From Lachnospiraceae bacterium (GTDB taxonomy: Bacteria > Bacillota > Clostridia > Lachnospirales > Lachnospiraceae), in NCBI GenBank assembly GCA_017961385.1, contig JAGCXJ010000280.1:1-6458 (forward strand): a DNA stretch of 6,458 nt. Reading direction: 5' to 3'. Below the pieces are notes generated by a model. It saw only the letters and a program-made list of their open reading frames with translations, ran no database searches and was not told the DNA's origin. Numbering within the stretch: the stretch's first letter is position 1; the number at the start of each line of letters is the position of its first letter. A program made the position numbers and the translations under genes. Positions 1 to 5,440 of this stretch are shown one piece after another.

Positions 1-1
1 A

Positions 2-133
2 GTAAATTCTTCATATATAAAGGAACTTTCGGGTATGTATGCTGTGATGAAGGACGGGACAAGGCTTAAGATGAGCCTGATGCATTTAAAAAAGATCAAG
101 GATAACTATGAAAACAAAAGAAAAGATTCTTGA
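2..133 (+). CDS. LytTR-family DNA-binding protein, C-terminal end (partial)
   Basis: An open frame enters from the left edge and ends at TGA 131-133, giving 43 residues that begin VNSSYIKELSGMYAVMKDGT. The order of elements (Y-I-K-E-L, a short turn, then K-D-G-T-R-L, then an S..HLKKIKDNY helix) matches the end of LytTR DNA-binding domains, in which the last strands and helix follow a 'VxLxDGTxLxxSR' segment. Such domains usually sit at the C-terminus of response regulators such as AgrA or LytR, or stand alone with membrane segments. The rest lies outside the window, so the receiver or sensor part is unknown. The gene runs 26 bases past the start of the next gene, which suggests the two are transcribed together. 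Family assignment rests on a short stretch and is fairly likely, not certain. Confidence 0.72.
   Translation, partial: VNSSYIKELSGMYAVMKDGTRLKMSLMHLKKIKDNYENKRKDS
97..102 (+). promoter_or_regulatory. Ribosome binding site of the BirA-like gene, inside the preceding gene
   Basis: CAAGGA lies 5 bases before ATG 108. It sits within the coding sequence of the LytTR-type gene and supports 108 as the true start despite the 26-base overlap. Confidence 0.6.
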
Positions 134-800
134 GATACTGGAACAGAATAAGGGCAGCTTTGTATCAAGCAGGATCCTAACGGAAAAGATAAATGTATCA
201 AGGAATGCGATCTGGAAGGCTGTAAATGATCTGAGAGATTCAGGTTATGAGATCGATTCCGTAACAAACAAGGGATACATGCTTTTGAAAACAAGCGATA
301 TCATATCTTTACAGGGGATAGAAAGCTATCTTATAGATAAAGAAAAGATAAACATGGTCGCTGTCTTTGATGAACTGCAATCCACGAATATGACCGCAAA
401 GATAGATGCTATAAGCGGCGTTCTTGATAAGAAAGTCATCATTGCCAAGCACCAGACTGCGGGTGTGGCTCACGGAAAGCAAAACTATGACTCACCAAGG
501 GGCGGAGTCTATATAAGCATTATCAAGGATCCTCCTAAGGATAAGAAGCAGATAAAGGCTTCTGATATAGGAAAGGCTGTAGCAGATGTAATAGAATCAC
601 AGATAGATGCAGAGATTAGTCTTGATCAAAAGAATAACAGGATATATTTAAACGGGGAAAAGATATGCGGGATAATGACAGAATATATCGCTGATCTTGA
701 GACCGGCGATATATCTACATACGTTATAGGTATCGGAATACAGCTGCCCGGCATTTTAAAGAATCGCCTGATAGCTGCTCTGATCGACAGACTACTCTGA
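108..800 (+). CDS. BirA-like winged-helix protein with degenerate, truncated biotin ligase domain
   Basis: Residues 1-62 form a winged helix-turn-helix as in bifunctional BirA (SSRILTEKINVSRNAIWKAV, then a wing ending NKGYMLL). The rest aligns with the biotin protein ligase domain: STN at 92-94, HQTAG at 115-119, SPRGGVYISI at 129-138, an IYLNGEKICGI segment with the lysine (K185) matching E. coli K183, and VIGIGI at 206-211. The signature GRGRRGR loop reads GVAHGKQ (119-125), so the equivalents of R116 and R118 are V and H. The KWPND motif reads QKNNR (174-178). The segment after GIGI is shortened and the C-terminal SH3-like domain is absent: 230 residues against about 320 in bifunctional BirA. 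I infer a biotin- or biotinyl-AMP-responsive repressor with little or no ligase activity, or a decaying paralogue. It converges on bioY, whose promoter carries a BirA-type operator. A real ligase should exist elsewhere in the genome. Confidence 0.82.
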   Translation: MKTKEKILEILEQNKGSFVSSRILTEKINVSRNAIWKAVNDLRDSGYEIDSVTNKGYMLLKTSDIISLQGIESYLIDKEKINMVAVFDELQSTNMTAKIDAISGVLDKKVIIAKHQTAGVAHGKQNYDSPRGGVYISIIKDPPKDKKQIKASDIGKAVADVIESQIDAEISLDQKNNRIYLNGEKICGIMTEYIADLETGDISTYVIGIGIQLPGILKNRLIAALIDRLL

Positions 801-1337
801 TTTTATTACGCCTTTTAGACGGTCTGCAAGGGTAAGAGCTAAAGCCAGTTTGATAAGGTCGGGTATGATAAAGGGTATCACGCACCATGTAAGAGCGCCC
901 ATAAGACCTACGGGACCGACATTTTTGGCATAAACGAACATAAACCAGCATGTACCGAATGCATAGCATGCAATAAGACCGATGATCAGGGCAGTGGCTT
1001 TGACCCACAGCTTATTTGGCAGAAAATGCGTGAAAATGATATATATGACACCCATAAAAATGAAACCGATTATATAGCCTCCGGTTGTTCCGAGCAAAAT
1101 ACCTAGTCCTGAGCTGAAACCTGCAAAAACGGGTATGCCTACGGCTCCAAGGAGCACATAGATGATGATGGAGACTGTCCCGCGCTTGCCGTTTAGAATG
1201 GCCAGTATAAAGAATACCGCGAAGGTCTGCATGGTAAAAGGCACGGTCGTGGGTATGCTGATCCATGAACATATGGCGATCAGCACGGCTCCTATAGCGA
1301 TATATGTAAGATCCAGGGTTTTAGTTTTGTTATTCAT
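792..1337 (-). CDS. bioY: BioY, biotin-binding S component of an ECF transporter
   Basis: This 181-residue membrane protein has about six hydrophobic segments and reads as BioY throughout. It shows VPFTMQTFAV at 32-41, the loop GAVGIPVFAG (64-73), the glycine-rich LGTTGGYIIGF (82-92), and PFIIPDLIKLALA at 155-167 with the acidic residue D160 and K163 near the C-terminus. BioY captures biotin in the cytoplasmic membrane and, in most species, works with the shared ECF module EcfA1, EcfA2 and EcfT. Those genes are not in this window, as is normal for group II ECF systems. The start ATG (1335-1337) has AAAGGAGA 7 bases upstream. Its stop overlaps the end of the convergent BirA-like gene by 9 bases, and no terminator was seen between them. 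Expression is probably repressed by biotin through the BirA-type operator over its -35 element. Confidence 0.95.
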   Translation of the reverse strand: MNNKTKTLDLTYIAIGAVLIAICSWISIPTTVPFTMQTFAVFFILAILNGKRGTVSIIIYVLLGAVGIPVFAGFSSGLGILLGTTGGYIIGFIFMGVIYIIFTHFLPNKLWVKATALIIGLIACYAFGTCWFMFVYAKNVGPVGLMGALTWCVIPFIIPDLIKLALALTLADRLKGVIKSE

Positions 1338-1361
1338 GATATATTCTCCTTTGCCTATAGC

Positions 1362-1390
1362 AATATATCAAACAGAATGACAAATGTCAA
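1362..1390 (-). promoter_or_regulatory. bioY promoter, sigma-A type
   Basis: On the minus strand, a perfect -35 TTGACA (1390-1385) is followed after 17 bases by TATATT (1367-1362), one mismatch from the -10 consensus. Transcription would start near 1355, about 18 bases before the bioY start codon. The -35 element lies inside the left arm of the BirA-type operator. Confidence 0.78.
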
Positions 1391-1415
1391 CCTTAAACAA
1401 CAAACTGGTTGACAA
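1384..1415. promoter_or_regulatory. BirA-type operator (biotin box)
   Basis: ATGTCAACC (1384-1392), then 14 bases, then GGTTGACAA (1407-1415). The arms are inverted complements except at the outermost position. The known BirA operator pattern is TTGTAAACC, 14-16 bases, GGTTTACAA, so arm length, spacing and outer/inner bases fit, with C/G in place of the central A/T. The left arm contains the bioY -35 element, which predicts repression of bioY by the holo-repressor. The right arm also forms a tight palindrome with its flank (GGTTGA-caa-TCAACC, 1407-1421). Confidence 0.78.
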
Positions 1416-1436
1416 TCAACCAAAAACATAAATAAA
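1409..1436 (+). promoter_or_regulatory. Possible divergent promoter for the 1469 gene
   Basis: A perfect TTGACA (1409-1414) sits in the right arm of the BirA-type operator and faces right. The best -10 at suitable spacing is AATAAA (1431-1436, 16-base spacer), which lacks the important first T. The -35 may simply be a by-product of operator symmetry, so this promoter is tentative. Confidence 0.35.
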
Positions 1437-1468
1437 TAACGAAGCAGCGGATAAAACAAGGAGAGGAA

Positions 1469-2083
1469 ATGGGACTGTTTTCAAGGAAAGAAACAAACGA
1501 ACAGATAGTCAAAAGGATCTCGGCAAATGCCGGCAATGTCGTTAACATGTTCAAGGCGTACTTCAACACACCTAAAGGGCTGGATGCAACAAAGGCTCTG
1601 ATCTTTACGTCTGCTCTTGCTGGCTTCTCATGCCATAAGGCAGTAGAGGCAAACCACGAGAAATTCATGCGCGTAACAACGAACGAAGGCAAGAATTATT
1701 ATTTTGGAGATGATCTGAACAGATATCTGCTGGAGAGCAGCTTAAGTGTCATAGGCTTTATCACAGTCGTGACCGGGATCACAAGAGAAGAGGTGCTTTC
1801 AATAGTTGCCGGATTTGCAGATAACGTTGGCAAGGAATACAAGGTTTGCGGTTTTGAGCCCAAGCTGCTCTACGATCAGGTAAGCGACTGCTGGGAAGGC
1901 ATCTTTGAAAACATGACTTCAAGGTACACTAGATCGCCGTCTGAATGGCCGATCCTTTTTGGCATAGTTGTTCAGAACATCCTTATCACAGCCTTAAATG
2001 CAGGTGCACCGAAAGAAGAAGCAGGAAAGATAGCCATTGAATGTGCGGTGGCTGTATCGAAAATGGACAGGGATTCGTTTTAA
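1469..2083 (+). CDS. Hypothetical protein, 204 residues
   Basis: I do not recognise this protein family. ATG 1469 follows a good AAGGAG (1458-1463), 5 bases away, so the gene is very likely real and well translated. The protein begins MGLFSRKETN with no signal peptide. It has mixed, mostly helical composition, with moderately hydrophobic stretches near 41-53 (KALIFTSALAGFS), 92-104 (LSVIGFITVVTGI) and 162-178 (ILFGIVVQNILITALNA); these look more like buried helices than firm membrane spans. Cysteines occur at 55, 127, 141 and 192 without a metal-binding spacing. It is the first gene of a close-packed run with the acetyltransferase and GrpB genes, its stop sharing one base with the next start. 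It lies divergent from bioY across the BirA-type operator, so biotin-linked control is possible but unproven. Confidence 0.8.
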   Translation: MGLFSRKETNEQIVKRISANAGNVVNMFKAYFNTPKGLDATKALIFTSALAGFSCHKAVEANHEKFMRVTTNEGKNYYFGDDLNRYLLESSLSVIGFITVVTGITREEVLSIVAGFADNVGKEYKVCGFEPKLLYDQVSDCWEGIFENMTSRYTRSPSEWPILFGIVVQNILITALNAGAPKEEAGKIAIECAVAVSKMDRDSF

Positions 2084-2550
2084 TGGTCAGATTGGAAAAG
2101 ATCACAAAACAAAATATTGAGGATGTCCTTGCGCTTAATGTCAGTGAAGAACAGAAGGGCTTTGTGATAACAACGGCAGAGTCTTTAGCCAAGGCCTATG
2201 TATATTCGGATACTGCATATCCGTTTGCCGTATATGACGCAGACGAGCTTGTCGGTTTCATAATGATGGGATTTTATGAGATTAAAGGCTACTACACACT
2301 ATGGGAGTTTTTGATCGATCAGCGATTCCAGAATAAGGGATACGGCAGGCAGGCTCTAAAGCTTGGAATGCAGTATGTGCGGGATACGTTTGGGGACGTT
2401 GATATCTATACGGGTGTTGCGCCTCAAAACAGCGTAGCCAAAAGACTGTATGAATCCGTCGGTTTTGTTAAGACTGGCAATATCGAGCTTGGAATGGAAG
2501 AGATGAGATGTACTTATGAAAGTAAAACATGTCGTGGTCCTGCCTTATAA
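2083..2550 (+). CDS. GNAT acetyltransferase, diamine/spermidine N-acetyltransferase type
   Basis: A cytoplasmic 155-residue protein of the GNAT fold, which transfers acetyl from acetyl-CoA to an amine. The acetyl-CoA pyrophosphate-binding loop (motif A) is RFQNKGYGRQAL at 81-92, preceded by the strand YYTLWEFLID (70-79) and followed by VAPQNSVAKRLYESVGFVKTG (112-132), with the usual Asn (N116) and Tyr (Y123). The LWEF(L)IDQRFQNKGYG segment resembles Bacillus BltD-type spermine/spermidine acetyltransferases, so a polyamine substrate is likely but not certain. I chose ATG 2083 because it overlaps the previous stop (TAATG) and has AGGGA (2069-2073) at 9 bases. The earlier in-frame ATG at 2041 would add 14 residues encoded inside the preceding gene that match no GNAT. 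The 3' end overlaps the GrpB gene by 35 bases. Confidence 0.87.
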   Translation: MVRLEKITKQNIEDVLALNVSEEQKGFVITTAESLAKAYVYSDTAYPFAVYDADELVGFIMMGFYEIKGYYTLWEFLIDQRFQNKGYGRQALKLGMQYVRDTFGDVDIYTGVAPQNSVAKRLYESVGFVKTGNIELGMEEMRCTYESKTCRGPAL

Positions 2551-3031
2551 CAGCAGGTGGAAACAGGATTTCATAAATATCAGAGATGAAATAAAGCCTG
2601 CGTTGAAAGATCTGGCCCTTGCTATCGAGCATGTCGGCAGCACTTCAGTAGAAGGTATGTCTGCAAAGCCGATCATAGACATTGATGTGATCATCAAAGA
2701 GCGCACCGTGCTTGATGAGGTCATATCAAGGCTTCACAACATCGGCTACAGATATGAAGGAAATCTTGGGATAGAAGGAAGAGAAGCATTCAAATATGAA
2801 GGAAAGAAAGATCTTCAAAGGCATCATCTGTATGTCTGTGCACAGGATTGCCCGGAACTTAAGAGACACATTGCTTTCAGAGACTATTTAAGGTCACACC
2901 CGCAAGCCGTAAAAGAGTATGGTGAAATAAAGGAAAAAGGCGCCAGACTATATCCAAATGATATAGATAAGTACATGGAATACAAATCAGGAGTCATTGA
3001 AAGAATCTATGAAATGGCTAAGATCAAATGA
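2516..3031 (+). CDS. GrpB-family (UPF0157) nucleotidyltransferase-like protein
   Basis: At 171 residues this has the usual length for the family. The diagnostic block is IEHVGSTSVEGMSAKPIIDIDV (about 37-58): a G-S-T-S turn followed by the D-x-D pair D55/D57, as in the nucleotidyltransferase fold. Later family blocks are HHLYVC (103-108), FRDYLRSHP (121-129) and a C-terminal Y....K..VIERIYEMA helix. The family's substrate is not established; some members are linked or fused to dephospho-CoA kinase or found with stress and resistance genes. The start codon lies 35 bases inside the GNAT gene, and only a weak purine-rich stretch (GGAAG, 2497-2501) precedes it, so translation may be coupled to the gene before it. 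It ends the three-gene run: a new promoter starts 8 bases after its stop. Confidence 0.9.
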   Translation: MKVKHVVVLPYNSRWKQDFINIRDEIKPALKDLALAIEHVGSTSVEGMSAKPIIDIDVIIKERTVLDEVISRLHNIGYRYEGNLGIEGREAFKYEGKKDLQRHHLYVCAQDCPELKRHIAFRDYLRSHPQAVKEYGEIKEKGARLYPNDIDKYMEYKSGVIERIYEMAKIK

Positions 3032-3038
3032 CACACTG

Positions 3039-3067
3039 TTGACAGCAGACATATCATGTGGTAGCAT
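3039..3067 (+). promoter_or_regulatory. Promoter of the TetR-hydrolase operon
   Basis: A perfect -35 TTGACA (3039-3044) is followed after 17 bases by TAGCAT (3062-3067), 4 of 6 matches to the -10 consensus. The predicted start near 3074 falls within the first palindromic operator, a good position for repression. Confidence 0.6.
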
Positions 3068-3070
3068 GAA

Positions 3071-3094
3071 TATAGTGACCGAGTGGTCACTATA
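3071..3094. promoter_or_regulatory. TetR-type operator 1
   Basis: A perfect inverted repeat with 10-base arms, TATAGTGACC (3071-3080) and GGTCACTATA (3085-3094), around GAGT. It lies directly after the predicted -10 element and before a TetR-family gene, the usual arrangement for autorepression. Confidence 0.8.
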
Positions 3095-3110
3095 TATTTT
3101 GGCCAGTGAA

Positions 3111-3124
3111 TGACCACATGGTCA
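3111..3124. promoter_or_regulatory. TetR-type operator 2
   Basis: TGACC-acat-GGTCA repeats the core and 4-base spacing of operator 1 with shorter arms. Its centre is 35 bases downstream, in the leader of the TetR gene 26 bases before the start codon. Together the two sites share TGACC-N4-GGTCA, the likely recognition sequence. Confidence 0.7.
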
Positions 3125-3150
3125 CCCAAAAAGAAAAAACAGGAGAGCAT

Positions 3151-3765
3151 ATGCCAAATAAACTCTTTTTTGAACTTGATAAGCAAAAACAGGACAGGAT
3201 AATAAGCGCAGCCATCACAGAGTTTGCCACGCATGGATATGAAAACAGCTCGACAAACAGGATCGTTAAGGAATGCGCTATAAGCAAGGGGAGTCTTTTC
3301 AAATATTTTGAAAACAAGGAGGATCTGTATTTCTTCCTTATAGATACTGTGATGGCTGAAATGGCCAGGGATATGTCAGATAAGATAAGCAGTCTTTCCA
3401 AAGATCTGTATGAAAGAGTGATCGAGTATTCTACAGCCGAGATATCATGGTATGCTAAAAATCCGGTTAAGGGAAGATTCATCATAGGGGTGGCTTCAGA
3501 AGACGATCCCGATATCTCAAAAAAGATCATTGGCAGATACGGTAAAAAGAGCAGTGATATATATCATGAGCTTCTAAGTGAAGTAGATCTATCATGCATT
3601 AAAAACGACAAAGAAAAGGCAGGGGATATTTTGCAGTGGGTGCTTGAGGGATTCAACAGAGCTTTTTTAGAGAATGTATCGACAGAGCGCGATATAGATG
3701 AGCTCGAAAGAGAATATATCAGTAAGCTCAAGGAATACTTAGGCGTATTAAAAAACGGCCTGTAA
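3151..3765 (+). CDS. TetR/AcrR-family transcriptional regulator
   Basis: A 204-residue one-component repressor. The N-terminal DNA-binding domain runs from about 11 to 60: KQKQDRIISAAITEFATHGY, then the helix-turn-helix STNRIVKECAISKGSLFKYF and the NKEDLYFFLID helix, all typical of TetR. The remaining helices form the ligand-binding and dimer domain, which does not reveal the effector. ATG 3151 is chosen because AGGAG (3141-3145) lies 5 bases upstream. An in-frame ATG at 3106 would add 15 residues encoded across operator 2 and outside the conserved domain. The alpha/beta hydrolase follows 26 bases after the stop, so it is the probable regulated partner. The two palindromes upstream point to autorepression, lifted by an unknown ligand that may be a hydrolase substrate or product. 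Confidence 0.92.
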   Translation: MPNKLFFELDKQKQDRIISAAITEFATHGYENSSTNRIVKECAISKGSLFKYFENKEDLYFFLIDTVMAEMARDMSDKISSLSKDLYERVIEYSTAEISWYAKNPVKGRFIIGVASEDDPDISKKIIGRYGKKSSDIYHELLSEVDLSCIKNDKEKAGDILQWVLEGFNRAFLENVSTERDIDELEREYISKLKEYLGVLKNGL

Positions 3766-3791
3766 TATACGAAAGAGAAAGGATCATATAA

Positions 3792-4598
3792 ATGAAGACA
3801 GATTATAGAAATGAATGTATAAATATCGGCGATACCCAAATGTACTGTGCGATATTCGGCAGAGGGGATAAAAAGCTTGTAGTTCTTCCAGGGCTTTCGG
3901 ACGGGCTTGCCACAGTAAAGGGAAAGGCACGCATATTATCGGTCCCGTACAGAAAATATCTTGATGAATACACAGTCTACATGTTCAGCCGCAAAAATAA
4001 GATGTCTGAAGGTTACAGCATAAGCGACATGGCAGATGACCAGGTTAGGGCAATGAATGAGCTTTCCATAAAAAAGGCATATATCTGCGGAGTGAGCCAG
4101 GGAGGAATGATCGCACAGTATATCGCGATAAATCATCCAGAGGTAGTTGAAAAACTCATCCTTGCAGTTACAGCTCCTTATGCAAGCGATGTTGCAACAG
4201 ATGCGGTAAGCGGATGGATCGATATGGCAAAAAGAAACGATCATAAACAGCTGATGATCGATACGGCAGAAAAAATGTATTCTTATAAGTATCTTGAAAA
4301 GAACGGCAGATGGTTTCCGCTTATCGCAAGCTTTACAAAGCCTGAAAGCTATGATAGATTTTTTGCTAATGCTTATGCGATACTTAAGTTCGATGCAAGA
4401 AGCGAACTGTCAAAGATAACTTCACCTACACTTATCATAGCAGGCAGTGATGATAAGACTGTAGGAAACGATGCAGCAAATGAATTAAAAGAAGGTATAT
4501 CAGACAGCGAGCTCTATATATATGAAGGACTCGGACACGGTGTATTCGAGGAAGCAAAGGACTTTTATGACAGGATATTTGAATTCTGCAAAAGATGA
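3792..4598 (+). CDS. Alpha/beta hydrolase
   Basis: A soluble 268-residue alpha/beta-fold hydrolase with no signal peptide. The nucleophile elbow is GVSQGG (100-105) with Ser102. The acid is most likely D221 in AGSDDKTVG (217-225), and the base is His249 in EGLGHGVFE (245-253), so the catalytic triad looks complete. The oxyanion region is probably VLPGLSDG (31-38), where many relatives have HGxxx. These features fit esterases, lactonases or C-C hydrolases of the family; the substrate cannot be read from sequence. AAAGGA (3778-3783) lies 8 bases before the ATG. It follows the TetR gene in the same operon and is probably induced when that repressor is released. No clear intrinsic terminator follows it; the next element is the mntP riboswitch promoter. 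Confidence 0.9.
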   Translation: MKTDYRNECINIGDTQMYCAIFGRGDKKLVVLPGLSDGLATVKGKARILSVPYRKYLDEYTVYMFSRKNKMSEGYSISDMADDQVRAMNELSIKKAYICGVSQGGMIAQYIAINHPEVVEKLILAVTAPYASDVATDAVSGWIDMAKRNDHKQLMIDTAEKMYSYKYLEKNGRWFPLIASFTKPESYDRFFANAYAILKFDARSELSKITSPTLIIAGSDDKTVGNDAANELKEGISDSELYIYEGLGHGVFEEAKDFYDRIFEFCKR

Positions 4599-4610
4599 TC
4601 ATTGCCGCAA

Positions 4611-4639
4611 TTGACATGAAATGATAATCATGATAGACT
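4611..4639 (+). promoter_or_regulatory. Promoter of the mntP riboswitch transcript
   Basis: A perfect -35 TTGACA (4611-4616), a 17-base spacer and TAGACT (4634-4639), preceded by TGA so that it forms an extended -10. The predicted start is near 4645-4647, just before the 5' strand of the riboswitch P1 helix. Confidence 0.65.
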
Positions 4640-4644
4640 TCATT

Positions 4645-4803
4645 AGACATCCCATGAGGGAGTAGCAAGCGCATTGCGTAGCAAGTCAACATACTGGCCA
4701 AGTGCCTGGCTTGTTTTAAATTGCGAGACTCATGTATAGCTAAACTATGCATGAAGAAATATTTAGATTCGACCAAGTATAGTGAGCTGTACTTGGTTTT
4801 TTT
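4645..4803 (+). ncRNA. yybP-ykoY manganese riboswitch
   Basis: The leader carries the two conserved loops of the yybP-ykoY family: AGGGAGTAGC (4657-4666) and GCGAGAC (4723-4729). They are enclosed by a P1 helix CATGAG (4653-4658) with CTCATG (4729-4734). Between them are a small hairpin (CGC-att-GCG, about 4670-4678) and a longer arm closed by GCAA (4681-4684) with TTGC (4721-4724), and AACA (4688-4691) with TGTT (4712-4715). In this family Mn2+ bridges the two loops and switches on export genes; the downstream gene here is mntP, a textbook target. The expression platform is an intrinsic terminator. The aptamer runs about 4651-4736 and the platform to 4803. The boundary calls and pairing are mine by eye. 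Confidence 0.9.
4772..4803 (+). terminator. Intrinsic terminator of the mntP riboswitch
   Basis: CCAAGTATA (4773-4781) pairs with TGTACTTGG (4788-4796), including one G-U pair, around a 6-base loop, and is followed by seven T (4797-4803). It lies 30 bases before the mntP start and would stop transcription when manganese is low. Confidence 0.9.
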
Positions 4804-4832
4804 GATGATCATATAAAAGAGGGAAAACGTAA

Positions 4833-5417
4833 ATGGACTTAAGTCTAATATTTGTTTTCAACAGCATGTTACTTGGAGTCGGACTGGCAATGGATGCATT
4901 TTCGGTGTCTCTTGCAAACGGACTGAATGAACCGAAAATGAACAGAAATAAGATGGCTTTGATCGCCTCAGTCTTTTCGATCTTTCAGTGGCTGATGCCG
5001 ATGATCGGGTGGATATGCGTACATACGATCGTCACATATTTTACTGCATTTGAAAAAATCATACCCTGGATCGCACTGCTTCTTCTTTTATTCATAGGCG
5101 GCAAGATGTTGTTAGAGGGGATAAAGGATGATGATGAAGGTGATGAAAAGTCAAAGGTTGGCTTCAGTGCCTTGATCATACAGGGAATAGCAACTTCGAT
5201 AGATGCGCTTTCTGTCGGCTTTACGATCGCAGAATACGGATTTTTATCTGCATTTGTCTGCGCCGTTATTATCGGAGTCGTTACCTTTATCATATGTTTT
5301 GCGGGTCTTATGATAGGAAAGAGATTCGGAACAAGGCTTGCCTCAAAGGCATCGATCCTTGGAGGGATCATTCTGATAGGAATAGGTATCGAAATATTTA
5401 TAAAAGGTGTATTATAA
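4833..5417 (+). CDS. mntP: MntP manganese efflux pump
   Basis: A 194-residue inner-membrane protein of the MntP (YebN, DUF204) family with six predicted helices, which exports Mn2+ to prevent toxicity. The two internally related signature motifs are present: GLAMDAFSVSLANG (17-30, with D21) and GIATSIDALSVGFT (118-131, with D124), whose aspartates are needed for transport in E. coli MntP. The middle loop is strongly charged (KDDDEGDEKSK, 98-108), as usual between the two halves. Length is normal. GAGGGA (4819-4824) lies 8 bases before the ATG. The manganese riboswitch directly upstream supports the substrate independently of the protein. A small membrane protein gene follows after 23 bases and probably shares the transcript. 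Confidence 0.96.
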   Translation: MDLSLIFVFNSMLLGVGLAMDAFSVSLANGLNEPKMNRNKMALIASVFSIFQWLMPMIGWICVHTIVTYFTAFEKIIPWIALLLLLFIGGKMLLEGIKDDDEGDEKSKVGFSALIIQGIATSIDALSVGFTIAEYGFLSAFVCAVIIGVVTFIICFAGLMIGKRFGTRLASKASILGGIILIGIGIEIFIKGVL

Positions 5418-5440
5418 TTTTTGCAAAGGAGAAAATGATC

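Noticed and set aside
792..830. Possible bidirectional terminator between the BirA-like gene and bioY
   Set aside because: No stable GC-rich stem followed by a T run was found; the genes simply overlap.
2041..2082. Upstream in-frame ATG for the acetyltransferase gene
   Set aside because: It would add 14 residues encoded within the previous gene that do not fit a GNAT N-terminus. ATG 2083 has the stop-start overlap typical of operons and a nearby ribosome binding site.
3106..3150. Upstream in-frame ATG for the TetR gene
   Set aside because: The extra 15 residues would be encoded across operator 2, and no good ribosome binding site precedes 3106. ATG 3151 has AGGAG at 5 bases.
3090..3530. Minus-strand open frame of 146 codons opposite the TetR gene
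   Set aside because: It is a shadow of the TetR coding sequence in another frame; the serine- and leucine-rich product has no domain character.
4435..4812. Minus-strand open frame of 125 codons across the hydrolase end and riboswitch
   Set aside because: It lies antisense to a clear coding region and a structured RNA, has no convincing ribosome binding site and shows no family resemblance.
4594..4812. Nine-base direct repeat GATGATCAT at 4594-4602 and 4804-4812 flanking the riboswitch
   Set aside because: It could be read as a target-site duplication from insertion of the leader, but GATC-containing words are frequent throughout this window and one copy overlaps the hydrolase stop. Chance is the simpler explanation.
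5294..5440. Long N-terminal extension of the four-helix protein starting at 5294
   Set aside because: It would overlap the end of mntP by more than 100 bases, with a charged, unlikely sequence. A strong ribosome binding site sits just before 5441.
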